Made by a program: the position numbers and the translations under genes
Shown here: in pieces, positions 1 through 9,421 of the stretch
How positions within the stretch are numbered: the stretch's first letter is position 1
Layout of the letters: the number at the start of each line of letters is the position of its first letter
The notes under the pieces: model-generated
What the model was told of the DNA's origin: nothing
What the model saw: only the letters and a program-made list of their open reading frames with translations
Database searches by the model: none
Assembly (NCBI RefSeq): GCF_013403915.1
Contig: NZ_JABFDI010000005.1
Coordinates: 62,001-126,000 of the forward strand
Source: Winogradskyella pacifica
GTDB taxonomy: Bacteria > Bacteroidota > Bacteroidia > Flavobacteriales > Flavobacteriaceae
DNA length: 64,000 bases
Reading direction: 5' to 3'

Positions 1-1035
1 AAAAACAACGGAAGGTACTAATGGGTTTTCAAACGCCTTAGCATTACCATTTATAATGTTATGGCCTGCAATATAACCTTGTAATCCTGATAAGGGTGTT
101 AACGGTAAAGATTTACTCGAAACGTCTCCACAAGCGTACACATTTACGTTGCTCGTACTTTGCATAAAATCATTAACCAAAACCCCAGATTCATCAGCTT
201 TTATACCAGCATTTTCTAAATCTAATTTTTCTACTGCTGGCACACGACCTGCAGTATTAAATATCTTTCTGGCTTTTATTGATTTTGTTTTACCGCCTTT
301 TTCATACGTCAGTTTTAAGTTTTTCTTCAATTTTTCTATGGAGATCGGTGTTGTGTTAAACATGAACTTAACCCCATTTTTTTCTAAAACCTTGGTTAAC
401 TTATCAACCAAAAACGAATCAAATTGTGTTAACGGACTATCTCCAACTTCAATCATAGTAACGTCACATCCCAACGTTGAAAGCACATAACAAAACTCCA
501 TTCCAACATAACCCGAACCAATAAATATGGCTGATTTCGGAATTTTTTTCAAATTAAGAATGTCATCACTGGTCTTTAATAAGTCCGAACCTTCAAGTTT
601 TAAAGTTCTTGGGACATAACCTGTTGCGATTACAAATTTATCTGCAGAAATGGTTTTCCCTTCAATTGTAATTTCATTTTTACTGATAAATTTTGGGGAT
701 TGATGATATAAATCAATGCCTAAATCCATTAAGTCATTTTCTGTTGAAGATGGTACAGGTTTAGTGAAAGACGTTTTAAATTTCTGAACAGCTTTCCATT
801 TAATTTTAGGTGACTTTTTAATTCCAAAACCTTTGAGTTGATTGGAGTGTTGCACTAAATCTGCAAATTGGATTAGTATTTTTTTTGGATCGCAACCTCG
901 TGTTGAACAGGTGCCTCCATATTCACGTTTATCTGAAATAGCCACTGTTAATCCTGCTGCGATACAAGCTTTTGCCGCTGTTTGGCCTGCAATACCGCTA
1001 CCAATAACAAATACATTATAATGTTTAGTCTCCAT
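1..1035 (-). CDS. NAD(P)/FAD-dependent disulfide oxidoreductase, partial (C-terminus off the left edge)
   Basis: Translating the minus strand from ATG at 1035 gives an open frame that runs off the window, about 345 residues. The start METKHYNVFVIGSGIAG holds the FAD dinucleotide-binding fold. A redox-active pair sits in GGTCSTRGCDPKK (Cys43 and Cys48, a CxxxxC motif), as in class I pyridine nucleotide-disulfide oxidoreductases such as glutathione, mercuric or lipoamide reductases. A second Rossmann motif (IGSGYVGMEF, about residue 175) should bind NAD(P)H, and an ACGDV FAD motif follows near residue 300. The C-terminal dimerisation domain is missing, so substrate cannot be assigned. It is a cytoplasmic flavoenzyme at the end of a minus-strand gene series. 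Confidence 0.9.
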   Translation of the reverse strand, partial: METKHYNVFVIGSGIAGQTAAKACIAAGLTVAISDKREYGGTCSTRGCDPKKILIQFADLVQHSNQLKGFGIKKSPKIKWKAVQKFKTSFTKPVPSSTENDLMDLGIDLYHQSPKFISKNEITIEGKTISADKFVIATGYVPRTLKLEGSDLLKTSDDILNLKKIPKSAIFIGSGYVGMEFCYVLSTLGCDVTMIEVGDSPLTQFDSFLVDKLTKVLEKNGVKFMFNTTPISIEKLKKNLKLTYEKGGKTKSIKARKIFNTAGRVPAVEKLDLENAGIKADESGVLVNDFMQSTSNVNVYACGDVSSKSLPLTPLSGLQGYIAGHNIINGNAKAFENPLVPSVVF

Positions 1036-1125
1036 AATTTAAGTTTGAATTAGAAAATTAAGGAAAGAAAATGATAATGACTGATGCTGTCGCTGTAAAG
1101 GTTAACCCAATTACGAAACGTGCTT

Positions 1126-1470
1126 TTATTTTTTCTTTAACGGAAAGGTTTCAAAGTAGAGACCTTCAAAGCCTGTTTTAACAAAATTTCGGATGTTTTG
1201 ATGTCCTGTTCCGTCCGGATGTATTAAAACATCTTCAAAATAATAGTTACCAAAACAAGCTAAGGTTTCTTCTGTTGTTAAATTTTGATCTACAGCAAAA
1301 GCGAATAGTTTACAAGAGCCTGAGTTTTCATCTTTATCATTGTTTAATGTTCCATTTTTAAAAGCTGTTGGAGTAAACTCGTAATGGGCTTCTATGATGT
1401 TCATGGTTTCAGAAAATTCAATCTGTTTAGGAGTAGATTTAAGTGTCTCTAAAAAATCTTTTAAAATCAT
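1126..1470 (-). CDS. HopJ-like family protein
   Basis: This 114-residue soluble protein matches the small family named after the Pseudomonas effector HopJ. That family is widespread in free-living bacteria, where it is unlikely to be a secreted effector. The conserved C-terminal block HPDGTGHQNIRNF and the preceding FGNYYFEDV segment are the features I recognise. No signal peptide or membrane segment is seen. It lies 4 bp downstream of rsmI on the same strand, so the two are probably co-transcribed. The molecular role is unknown and the family name should not be read as a function. Confidence 0.8.
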   Translation of the reverse strand: MILKDFLETLKSTPKQIEFSETMNIIEAHYEFTPTAFKNGTLNNDKDENSGSCKLFAFAVDQNLTTEETLACFGNYYFEDVLIHPDGTGHQNIRNFVKTGFEGLYFETFPLKKK

Positions 1471-1474
1471 AAGG

Positions 1475-2149
1475 CTATTTCTGTTTTCCGTCTACGACAA
1501 TTACAATTTCGCCTTTTGGTGGTTTGTTGGTGTAATGATCTAAAACTTCTTTTGCTGTTCCTCTAATAGTTTCTTCGTACAATTTTGTTATTTCTCTCGA
1601 TACAGAGATTAGTCTATCTTCTCCAAAATATTCACAGAAATGGCCGAGTGTTTTTATAAGCTTATGTGGACTTTCATAAAAAATGATAGTTCTAGTTTCT
1701 TCGGCTAAGAGTAATAATCGTGTTTGTCGTCCTTTTTTTACAGGCAAAAAGCCTTCAAACACAAATTTATCATTTGGCAAACCACTATTTACTAAAGCAG
1801 GAACAAAAGCAGTAGCACCAGGTAAACAATCGACTTCAATGCCATGTTCTACACAAGCTCGTACCAATAGAAAACCAGGATCTGAAATTGCAGGAGTTCC
1901 TGCATCACTAATGACAGCGATAGTCATTCCTGCTTTTAATTTTTCGATTAAATGGTTCACCGTTTTGTGCTCGTTGTGCATATGGTGACTTTGCATTTGC
2001 GTGGTGATCTCAAAATGCTTTAAAAGTTTTCCAGATGTTCTGGTATCTTCAGCTAAAATTAAATCAACTTCCTTTAAAACGTCGACAGCTCTAAACGTAA
2101 TGTCTTTTAAATTTCCAATTGGTGTTGGTACTAAGTAAAGTTTACCCAT
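1475..2149 (-). CDS. rsmI: 16S rRNA 2'-O-ribose C1402 methyltransferase RsmI
   Basis: RsmI methylates the ribose of C1402 in the 16S rRNA decoding centre using S-adenosylmethionine. The protein has the tetrapyrrole-methylase fold with diagnostic motifs PTPIGNLKDITFRA at the N-terminus, EDTRTSGKLL near residue 35 and VISDAGTPAISDPG near residue 80. At 224 residues it lacks the C-terminal extension of the roughly 285-residue Escherichia coli protein. The start is the ATG just before the GNL motif. A HopJ-like gene follows 4 bp downstream. Confidence 0.95.
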   Translation of the reverse strand: MGKLYLVPTPIGNLKDITFRAVDVLKEVDLILAEDTRTSGKLLKHFEITTQMQSHHMHNEHKTVNHLIEKLKAGMTIAVISDAGTPAISDPGFLLVRACVEHGIEVDCLPGATAFVPALVNSGLPNDKFVFEGFLPVKKGRQTRLLLLAEETRTIIFYESPHKLIKTLGHFCEYFGEDRLISVSREITKLYEETIRGTAKEVLDHYTNKPPKGEIVIVVDGKQK

Positions 2150-2190
2150 ATTTATTTCTCGAAAAAATGAGAATATTTTAAAATTATTAT

Positions 2191-2547
2191 CTAGTCTCTT
2201 AAATATTTACCTAAAAAATAGGACGGAAAAAGAACTATTAATCCGTAAAAAGAAAAGCCAAAAATACCATGACCAGCATAATGATGGGCTGCGGTTGCTA
2301 AAACTAAATCAAAGAAAAAACCTGCATAAGCCCATTCTGTTAGCCATTTACTTTTTCTCCATAATACCATGGCAATACCAAGAAGTTTTAAAATAGCGAG
2401 TGGTATTACAAAATAGCTAGGGTAATTAAGACCTTCAAAATAGCCCTTAATCATTTCGGTATTTAACAGATACATCTGTGCTGAATACAGAAAAATTAGG
2501 CACAACACAATGGTACAGAACCAATAAATAATTTGTTTGACTCTCAT
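2191..2547 (-). CDS. DoxX-like integral membrane protein
   Basis: This 118-residue hydrophobic protein has about four predicted transmembrane segments (near residues 7-27, 45-62, 70-88 and 95-113). The layout fits the DoxX-like family, including the short loop WRKSKWLTEWAYAG between helices. Members often accompany redox or quinone metabolism, but their exact activity is not settled. Its start codon overlaps the stop of the upstream 257-residue gene by one base (TAATG on the minus strand), so translation is probably coupled. Confidence 0.75.
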   Translation of the reverse strand: MRVKQIIYWFCTIVLCLIFLYSAQMYLLNTEMIKGYFEGLNYPSYFVIPLAILKLLGIAMVLWRKSKWLTEWAYAGFFFDLVLATAAHHYAGHGIFGFSFYGLIVLFPSYFLGKYLRD

Positions 2548-3320
2548 TAATTAAATTTCCTTTCGATTAATTGAAGAAAGCGTTCTTCATAGTCTTCTTT
2601 CCCGACCCAATTGTTATAATCAGGTTTTACCATTTCTAAAATTAATGATTTAGCTTCAGGCAAAGATCCAATGGTGTTAATTTGAGAAATAACACGATCA
2701 TAATCTTCATTTTCTCCTTCAAATAAATGTTTAATAAAAGCTAATTTATCGTTTAGTCCTATTTTTAGATTTTGACTTTTTAACTTATCATTTAAAGATT
2801 TATTTGCAATTTCTACGTCACGTTTTTGAGCAACTTCTATAGGTTCAAATTCTGGCATTTCATCAAAACCAGAGGTGATATCTTCAAAATCAATAGAAGA
2901 TTGTTCTACGTTAGTTTCTTTAGGTAAGACTTTTTCTAATGTAGTTGTTTTTTCTATTACATGTTTTTCTTCAACGTCTTCATCAGGCATATGTGATACT
3001 AAGTCTTTAATTTTAGACATTACAGGTTCCATTATACCATCATCTTCAGTTTCATCTAAATGAACGTAAGTTTTATCTTCAATCTCTATGTTGTCACTAT
3101 ATTTATTATTGAATGCAGTATCTAGCATGTCAAAAAACGATGAGTCGTGACCAATTTTAGGAATTCTGTCTTCAAAATTTTCTTGCGCAAATTTTAAAAC
3201 AGTTAGTTTTTCATAGAGTACAGCGACTTCTTCATGAAGTTTATTAATGTCTTCTCTGCCTGTTAATTTTAGAATCCTATGGGCAATACTAACTAATTCT
3301 GATTCTAATTTCTTTTTCAT
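2547..3320 (-). CDS. Conserved hypothetical acidic coiled-coil protein
   Basis: I do not recognise a named family for this 257-residue protein. Residues 1-45 look helical and coiled-coil forming (MKKKLESELVSIAHRILKL onward). Residues about 50-180 are very acidic and low in complexity, and residues 190-257 form a second helical, charged segment ending near a YEERFLQLIERKF block. No signal peptide, membrane helix or catalytic motif is visible. It is the first gene of the minus-strand unit leading into the DoxX-like gene. An adaptor or structural role is possible but unsupported. Confidence 0.7.
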   Translation of the reverse strand: MKKKLESELVSIAHRILKLTGREDINKLHEEVAVLYEKLTVLKFAQENFEDRIPKIGHDSSFFDMLDTAFNNKYSDNIEIEDKTYVHLDETEDDGIMEPVMSKIKDLVSHMPDEDVEEKHVIEKTTTLEKVLPKETNVEQSSIDFEDITSGFDEMPEFEPIEVAQKRDVEIANKSLNDKLKSQNLKIGLNDKLAFIKHLFEGENEDYDRVISQINTIGSLPEAKSLILEMVKPDYNNWVGKEDYEERFLQLIERKFN

Positions 3321-3507
3321 AGTTCTAAATTTTTATATTGAAGCACTTTAAGGCTTTTGAGTTTTCGAAATTATTTTGAATGTCTTATAAAATAAGAATA
3401 TAATTTCTTTATGCTCTTTTCGTAAGTTTTGCTTTTGATTTTTTAATAAATTTGTCTCACCTTTATAAAATCGAAGATCAACTTTGATTTAGTGCTAAAA
3501 TTACAAA

Positions 3508-4155
3508 ATGTTTCTCGAAAATACAGTAAATCAGAAAGAACAATTTGGGTGGATTGAAGTCATCTGCGGATCTATGTTTTCCGGTAAAACGGAAGAATTA
3601 ATTCGCCGATTAAAACGTGCCCAATTTGCAAAACAAAGAGTTGAAATTTTTAAGCCTGCTGTAGATGTTCGTTACGATGAAGAGATGGTTGTTTCTCATG
3701 ATGCGAATGAAATCCGTTCTACGCCAGTGCCTGCAGCTGCCAATATCCCAATTTTAGCAGATGGCTGTGATGTTGTTGGTATTGATGAAGCCCAATTTTT
3801 TGATGATGAGATTGTTCGCGTTTGTAATGATTTGGCCAACAAAGGTGTGCGTGTTATTGTTGCAGGATTAGATATGGACTTTAAAGGCAATCCTTTTGGG
3901 CCTATGCCAAATCTTATGGCGACAGCAGAGTATGTTACTAAAGTGCATGCCGTTTGTACAAAAACCGGAAATTTAGCACAATACAGTTATAGAAAAGCAT
4001 TGAGTAATGATTTGGTTTTACTTGGAGAAGTTGACGAATACGAACCTTTAAGTAGAGCTGCTTATTATAAAAGTATGCAAAGAGATAAAGTAAGACAAAT
4101 GAATGTGAATGATGCAGAGGAAATAGATTCTAAAGACGAAAATCGTAATGTCTAA
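3508..4155 (+). CDS. tdk: Thymidine kinase (type II)
   Basis: This cytosolic enzyme phosphorylates thymidine to dTMP in the pyrimidine salvage pathway. The P-loop GSMFSGKT lies at residues 21-28 and the magnesium-binding DEAQFF motif near residue 95. The lid region reads [13 protein letters not shown], and [11 protein letters not shown] follows near the C-terminus. Classical type II enzymes carry four zinc-binding cysteines. Only the first of these positions is still a cysteine here, and the usual CRxCH pair is absent. The protein is 215 residues. It overlaps the start of alr by 8 bp, indicating translational coupling. Confidence 0.95.
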   Translation: MFLENTVNQKEQFGWIEVICGSMFSGKTEELIRRLKRAQFAKQRVEIFKPAVDVRYDEEMVVSHDANEIRSTPVPAAANIPILADGCDVVGIDEAQFFDDEIVRVCNDLANKGVRVIVAGLDMDFKGNPFGPMPNLMATAEYVTKVHAVCTKTGNLAQYSYRKALSNDLVLLGEVDEYEPLSRAAYYKSMQRDKVRQMNVNDAEEIDSKDENRNV

Positions 4156-5257
4156 CGCTCTAGAAACTATTCTCGAAATTGATTTAAGTGCGCTAACGCA
4201 TAATTTCAATTATTTAAAGTCGAAACTTCAGCCGGAAACAAAATTTTTAGCCGTAGTGAAAGCCTTCGCTTATGGTAGCGATTCTGTAGAAATTGCAAAA
4301 CATCTTCAGAAATTAAACGTAGATTATTTTGCTGTTGCTTACACGCAAGAAGGAGTAGTTTTAAGAGATGCAGGAATTACAACTCCCATTATTGTACTTC
4401 ATCCACAGTCTGTAAATGCAAATATACTTATCGATAGATGTTTAGAGCCTAGCATTTATAGTGCGCATGTTTTAAGTGAATTTATTAAAACTGCTGAAGC
4501 GCAATCTCAAAAAAATTATCCGGTTCATATAAAATTTAATACAGGATTAAATAGACTCGGTTTTAAAAATAACGATATTGAAACCATTGTTACTTCGCTT
4601 AAAAACACGTCATCAGTTAAAGTGAAATCTCTGTTTTCACATTTAGTGGCTAGTGAAGATCCCAACGAATTAGAGTTTTCCAATCTTCAAATTGAACGGT
4701 TTAAAACAATCGCAGAAAATTTTGAAGAAGGCATAGGTGATAGACCTTGGTTACATATGTGTAACACTTCTGGTATTCTCAACTATCCTGAAGCGCATTT
4801 TAATATGGTGCGCAGTGGTATTGGACTTTATGGATTTGGAAATTCTGATGAGGAAGATAAAAACCTCAAACCTATAGCAAGTTTAAAATCTGTGATTTCT
4901 CAAATTCACGAGATTGAAAAAGGAGAAACCGTAGGTTACAACAGAGCTTACATTTCTAAAGGATTGGAAAGAACAGCAACCATACCAATTGGGCATGCTG
5001 ATGGTATTAACCGTATTTATGGAAATGGAAATGGTTATGTAATGATCAATGGGGAAAAGGCACCAATAATTGGTAATGTCTGTATGGATATGATAATGGT
5101 AAACGTTACAGATATCAATTGTAAAGAAGGAGATGAGGTTATTGTTTTCGATTCTACTTATACAGCAAGTAACTTAGCTGAATCTGCACATACAATTTCT
5201 TACGAAATTCTAACCGCAATATCGCAACGTGTTAATCGCGTTTTTAAGCGTTCATAA
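4148..5257 (+). CDS. alr: Alanine racemase
   Basis: This PLP enzyme interconverts L- and D-alanine for peptidoglycan precursors. The protein is 369 residues: an N-terminal TIM barrel with the PLP lysine in VVKAFAYGS (Lys38), then a C-terminal beta domain with [10 protein letters not shown]. The usual second catalytic residue is the tyrosine of GYADG. Here the motif reads PIGHADG, placing histidine at residue 283, so the base for one proton-transfer direction appears substituted. The rest of the family pattern is intact. It is coupled to tdk through an 8-bp overlap. Confidence 0.92.
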   Translation: MSNALETILEIDLSALTHNFNYLKSKLQPETKFLAVVKAFAYGSDSVEIAKHLQKLNVDYFAVAYTQEGVVLRDAGITTPIIVLHPQSVNANILIDRCLEPSIYSAHVLSEFIKTAEAQSQKNYPVHIKFNTGLNRLGFKNNDIETIVTSLKNTSSVKVKSLFSHLVASEDPNELEFSNLQIERFKTIAENFEEGIGDRPWLHMCNTSGILNYPEAHFNMVRSGIGLYGFGNSDEEDKNLKPIASLKSVISQIHEIEKGETVGYNRAYISKGLERTATIPIGHADGINRIYGNGNGYVMINGEKAPIIGNVCMDMIMVNVTDINCKEGDEVIVFDSTYTASNLAESAHTISYEILTAISQRVNRVFKRS

Positions 5258-5340
5258 GCTATTGGTTTTTTTAAAATGTGACTTTTTTAATTACCTTGTG
5301 TCTGATTAACTTAATAACTAACTATTAAAAACACGAGACT

Positions 5341-5742
5341 ATGTTAAAAGAATTTAAAGAATTTGCAATGAAGGGCAACCTTATAGACATTGCTGTTGGT
5401 TTTGTAATGGGTGCCGCTTTTAAAGAAGTAGTTACCGCATTTACAGGAGGTATTGTATCTCCATTAATTGGGATGATTTTCGACTCAGACTTTAAAGCGT
5501 TGAGATACCAGTTAAAAGAGGGAACGTTAAATGATGCTGGCGAAATGGTTGGTGATGTTTTCTTAGAATACGGTACATTTTTAACTAATGTAATAGATTT
5601 TATCATTGTAGCATTTGTAATGTTCCTTGTGGTAAAAGGTGTTAATAATATGAAAAAGAAAGAAGAGCCTGCACCAGCTGCGCCTGCAGGACCATCTGAA
5701 GTTGAGTTATTAATCGAAATCAGAGATTCATTAAAAAAATAA
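5341..5742 (+). CDS. mscL: Large-conductance mechanosensitive channel
   Basis: MscL is a pentameric inner-membrane channel that opens under extreme tension to release solutes after hypo-osmotic shock. The 133-residue protein begins with the characteristic amphipathic N-terminus (MLKEFKEFAMKGNLIDIAVG). TM1 (GFVMGAAFKEVVTAFTGG) follows, then a periplasmic loop, TM2 (IDFIIVAFVMFLVVKGVN) and a short charged cytoplasmic helix. An Ala/Pro-rich linker (EEPAPAAPAGP) lies before the last helix. A strong intrinsic terminator lies about 40 bp downstream, so this is the end of a transcription unit. Confidence 0.97.
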   Translation: MLKEFKEFAMKGNLIDIAVGFVMGAAFKEVVTAFTGGIVSPLIGMIFDSDFKALRYQLKEGTLNDAGEMVGDVFLEYGTFLTNVIDFIIVAFVMFLVVKGVNNMKKKEEPAPAAPAGPSEVELLIEIRDSLKK

Positions 5743-5781
5743 ATCACGTATAGCGTCATCGCTACACTACTATTTTTAACT

Positions 5782-5815
5782 AAACCCAGACTGTAACAGT
5801 CTGGGTTTCTTTTTG
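5782..5815 (+). terminator. Intrinsic terminator after mscL
   Basis: A perfect 12-bp inverted repeat, AAACCCAGACTG and CAGTCTGGGTTT, is separated by a 3-nt loop (TAA). It is followed by a T-rich tract. Stem and T-run fit a rho-independent terminator in the plus direction. Confidence 0.9.
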
Positions 5816-5926
5816 TAATTACAAAATCAATAATTTATACCCTTTATTTTTATTAGAATTTTAAGACTAATTGAAGGCTTTACTTAAAGAAATATTATAA
5901 TTTTGAGAGTTCTAAAAATATGTTTT

Positions 5927-6916
5927 ATGAAAGTAGCAATTGTAGGTGCAACAGGCATGGTTGGTAACGTAATGCTTAAAGTATTAGAGGAACGTAATTT
6001 TCCTTTAGATGAGTTATTACTAGTAGCTTCAGAACGTTCTGTAGGTAGTAAATTAAAATTTAAGGGTAAGGATATTGAAGTGATTAGTATTCCTACTGCT
6101 ATCGAAAAACGTCCAGATATTGCGTTATTTTCAGCAGGTGGTAACACGTCTTTAGAATGGGCACCAAAATTCGCAGAAGTTGGTACAACAGTCATTGATA
6201 ATTCTTCAGCATGGAGAATGGACTTATCAAAAAAATTGGTAGTTCCAGAAATTAATGCTGGTGAGTTAGAAAAAACAGATAAAATTATAGCTAATCCTAA
6301 CTGTTCTACGATTCAAATGGTAATGGCATTAGCACCACTTCATAAGAAGTATAAAATTAAACGTATTGTTGTTTCAACATATCAATCTGTATCTGGTACA
6401 GGTGTAAAAGCTGTTGAGCAAATGGAAAATGAAATTGCAGGTATAAAAGGTGAAATGGCATATCCGTATCCAATTCATAAAAATGCAATTCCACATTGTG
6501 ATGTTTTTGAGGAGAATGGTTATACCAAAGAGGAGATGAAATTGGTAAATGAAACTCAAAAGATTCTTAATGATAAATCGATTGCAGTAACAGCAACTGC
6601 AGTTAGAATTCCTACCGCTGGTGGTCATAGTGAAGCAATCAATGTAGAGTTTCATAATGATTTTGATGTTAGTGAGGTAAGACAATTACTTAACGATACA
6701 GATGGCATTACAATACAAGACAATTTAGATGTTAACGTATATCCTATGCCTATGTATGCTAATGGTAAGGATGATGTTTTTGTTGGTCGTATTAGACGAG
6801 ATGGCTCTCAACCTAACACTTTAAATTTGTGGGTGGTTAGTGATAATCTTAGAAAAGGAGCGGCGACAAACACCGTTCAGATAGCAGAATATCTTATTAA
6901 AAATGCTTTAGTATAG
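5927..6916 (+). CDS. asd: Aspartate-semialdehyde dehydrogenase
   Basis: The enzyme reduces aspartyl-4-phosphate to aspartate semialdehyde with NADPH, feeding lysine/diaminopimelate, threonine and methionine synthesis. From ATG at 5927 the protein is 329 residues and opens with the Rossmann motif MKVAIVGATGMVGNVML. An upstream in-frame TTG at 5903 would put eight residues before this motif, so I prefer the ATG. The catalytic cysteine is Cys126 in ANPNCSTIQ. The substrate-binding segment IPTAGGHSEA is present near residue 230. It has no close plus-strand neighbours and appears monocistronic. Confidence 0.95.
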   Translation: MKVAIVGATGMVGNVMLKVLEERNFPLDELLLVASERSVGSKLKFKGKDIEVISIPTAIEKRPDIALFSAGGNTSLEWAPKFAEVGTTVIDNSSAWRMDLSKKLVVPEINAGELEKTDKIIANPNCSTIQMVMALAPLHKKYKIKRIVVSTYQSVSGTGVKAVEQMENEIAGIKGEMAYPYPIHKNAIPHCDVFEENGYTKEEMKLVNETQKILNDKSIAVTATAVRIPTAGGHSEAINVEFHNDFDVSEVRQLLNDTDGITIQDNLDVNVYPMPMYANGKDDVFVGRIRRDGSQPNTLNLWVVSDNLRKGAATNTVQIAEYLIKNALV

Positions 6917-7062
6917 TTTCTTTTAAAGCAGATTAGATTATTTTAAAATAGCGTACATTCAAGGATTTCAACCGATTATTTGTGTAATTAGTTGAAATTC
7001 TGCATATATTGTCATTCCAAATTTACTCTTAGTGGTTTGTTATTAACAAGCAACTAAAACCT

Positions 7063-7070
7063 TACATTTG
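7063..7070 (+). promoter_or_regulatory. -7 promoter box for the prolyl oligopeptidase gene
   Basis: TACATTTG matches the Bacteroidota TAnnTTTG box and lies about 30 bp before the ATG at 7102. A TTTG at 7036-7039 could act as the -33 element, although the 23-nt spacing is a little long. Confidence 0.5.
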
Positions 7071-7101
7071 AAGTGGAGTCCTTATTAAAAAAAATCTAGT
7101 T

Positions 7102-9267
7102 ATGAAAAAAATACTTCTTTCTGCTTTAGTGCTAACAATTTTTGGGTCTTGTAAAAATGAAAGCGAAACTGTGAAAATGACTACGATAGATTACCCTGAA
7201 ACGAATAAAATAGATACTGTAGATACTTATTTTGGTGAGTCTGTAGCAGATCCCTACCGATGGTTAGAGGACGATAGAAGTAAAGAAACTGAAGCTTGGG
7301 TTAAGAATCAAAACGACGTTACTTTTGGTTATTTAGAGCAGATTCCTTATCGCGAAGAATTAAAAGAACGTCTTACAAAACTTTGGAACTACGAAAAAAT
7401 CGGTGCACCATTTGTAGAAGGAGATTATACGTATTTCTCTAAAAATGATGGTTTGCAAAACCAATCCGTAATTTATAGATACAAAACAGGAGGGGATCCT
7501 AAAACAGCTGAGGTTTTCTTAGATCCAAATACGTTTAAAGAAGACGGAACAATTTCGTTAGGAGGTATGAGCTTTTCTAAAAACGGAAAGACATTAGCTT
7601 ATGCGATTTCTGAAGGTGGAAGTGACTGGCGAAAAGTTTTGGTATTAAATGCTGAAACTAATGAGATTATTGAAGACACATTGGTTGATATAAAATTCAG
7701 CGGTATGTCTTGGTATAAAAATGAAGGTTTCTATTACTCTAGTTACGATAAGCCAAAAGGAAGCGAGTTATCTGCTAAAACGGATCAGCATAAAGTGTAT
7801 TATCACAAATTAGGAACAAAACAATCCGAAGATAGATTAGTCTTTGGTAGTACCCCTGAAGAAAAGCACCGATATATTGGTGGTGGTGTTACGGAAGATG
7901 ATAAGTACTTAGTTATTGTCGCAAGTGTTTCAACTTCTGGAAATAAGTTGTTTATCAAAGATTTATCACAACCAAATAGTAAACTTGTAACTATTTTAGA
8001 TCACACAAATAGTGATTCTCACATTATCGAAAATGTAGGTTCAAAGCTTTACATTATGACCAATTTGGATGCTCCAAATCAAAAAATTATAACCGTAGAT
8101 GCTTCAAATCCAACTCCAGAAAATTGGGTGGATTTTATTCCTGAAACAGAAAATGTTTTAAGCCCTTCAACTGCTGGAGGTTACTTTTTTGCCAACTATA
8201 TGGTAGATGCGGTTTCAAAAGTATCGCAGTACGATTATAACGGAAAACTAATAAGAGAGGTTGAATTACCAGGAATAGGTACGGTTGCTGGTTTTGGTGC
8301 AAAGAAGGACGAAACAGAGCTATATTATTCATTCGCTAATTATGTAACGCCAGGAAGTATTTATAAATACAATATAGAAAACGGGACTTCAGAATTATAT
8401 AGAAAGCCGAGTATTGATTTCAATCCAGAAGACTACGAAAGCAAACAGGTGTTTTACAAGTCTAAGGATGGTACAAAAGTACCCATGATTATTACGCACA
8501 AAAAAGGTATAAAGCTCAATGGTAAAAATCCAACGATTCTTTATGGCTACGGTGGATTTAATATCAGCTTAACTCCAAGTTTTAGTATCGCAAATGCGGT
8601 TTGGATGGAGCAAGGAGGTGTCTATGCAGTACCAAACCTTAGAGGTGGTGGTGAATATGGAAAAGCATGGCACGATGCAGGGACACAGCTTAAAAAACAA
8701 AACGTTTTTGATGATTTTATTGCGGCAGCAGAATACCTTATATCAGAAAAGTATACCTCATCAGATTTCTTAGCCGTAAGAGGTGGCTCTAATGGAGGTT
8801 TGTTAGTTGGAGCAACAATGACACAACGTCCAGATTTAATGAAAGTGGCTTTGCCTGCTGTTGGTGTTTTAGACATGTTACGTTACCATACGTTTACAGC
8901 TGGAGCTGGTTGGGCTTACGATTATGGAACTGCTGAAGATAATAAGGAAATGTTTGAGTATTTAAAAGGCTATTCTCCTGTTCATAATGTAAAAGAAGGA
9001 GTAAAATATCCAGCAACATTAGTTACTACAGGAGATCATGATGATCGCGTGGTACCAGCACATAGTTTTAAATTTGCTGCAGAATTGCAACGTAAGCAAA
9101 CTGGTACTAACCCAACACTTATTAGAATTGAAACAGATGCTGGCCATGGAGCGGGGACACCTGTAAGCAAAACGATTGAAGAGTATACAGATATTTTTGG
9201 GTTTACCTTATATAATATGGGATTTGAAGTATTACCAACTAAAACAGAGGAAAAAGTAAAGGGCTAG
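7102..9267 (+). CDS. Prolyl oligopeptidase family serine peptidase (S9A), lipoprotein
   Basis: The enzyme cleaves short peptides after proline. A lipoprotein signal peptide (residues 1-17, FGSC) predicts anchoring in the cell envelope. Residues about 40-110 and 480-721 form the alpha/beta-hydrolase domain, and the segment between them is the seven-bladed propeller that limits access to small substrates. The catalytic triad is visible as Ser563 in RGGSNGG, Asp648 in DHDDRVVP and His682 in DAGHGAG. Length (721 residues) is normal for S9A enzymes. A -7 box lies 30 bp upstream. It appears to be a single-gene unit. Confidence 0.93.
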   Translation: MKKILLSALVLTIFGSCKNESETVKMTTIDYPETNKIDTVDTYFGESVADPYRWLEDDRSKETEAWVKNQNDVTFGYLEQIPYREELKERLTKLWNYEKIGAPFVEGDYTYFSKNDGLQNQSVIYRYKTGGDPKTAEVFLDPNTFKEDGTISLGGMSFSKNGKTLAYAISEGGSDWRKVLVLNAETNEIIEDTLVDIKFSGMSWYKNEGFYYSSYDKPKGSELSAKTDQHKVYYHKLGTKQSEDRLVFGSTPEEKHRYIGGGVTEDDKYLVIVASVSTSGNKLFIKDLSQPNSKLVTILDHTNSDSHIIENVGSKLYIMTNLDAPNQKIITVDASNPTPENWVDFIPETENVLSPSTAGGYFFANYMVDAVSKVSQYDYNGKLIREVELPGIGTVAGFGAKKDETELYYSFANYVTPGSIYKYNIENGTSELYRKPSIDFNPEDYESKQVFYKSKDGTKVPMIITHKKGIKLNGKNPTILYGYGGFNISLTPSFSIANAVWMEQGGVYAVPNLRGGGEYGKAWHDAGTQLKKQNVFDDFIAAAEYLISEKYTSSDFLAVRGGSNGGLLVGATMTQRPDLMKVALPAVGVLDMLRYHTFTAGAGWAYDYGTAEDNKEMFEYLKGYSPVHNVKEGVKYPATLVTTGDHDDRVVPAHSFKFAAELQRKQTGTNPTLIRIETDAGHGAGTPVSKTIEEYTDIFGFTLYNMGFEVLPTKTEEKVKG

Positions 9268-9421
9268 TAATTAGAACCTATTAACCTAGTTAGTTGAGTT
9301 GCCTTCAGGTGTCATACTGTAATTTAGGGAGTAAAAGAACTTGAACATATTAAATATTTGATATTTTTTGTAGGACTTTTAAATCTTTAACTGTCTTGTT
9401 ATTAGTGTGTAATTATTGCAA

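Noticed and set aside
1126-1470. True type III secreted effector
   Set aside because: The HopJ name comes from a Pseudomonas homolog. There is no type III secretion system here and the gene is next to rsmI as a housekeeping neighbour.
5341-5759. Minus-strand ORF opposite mscL
   Set aside because: It is the antisense shadow of a clear MscL frame and has low-complexity composition without a recognisable family.
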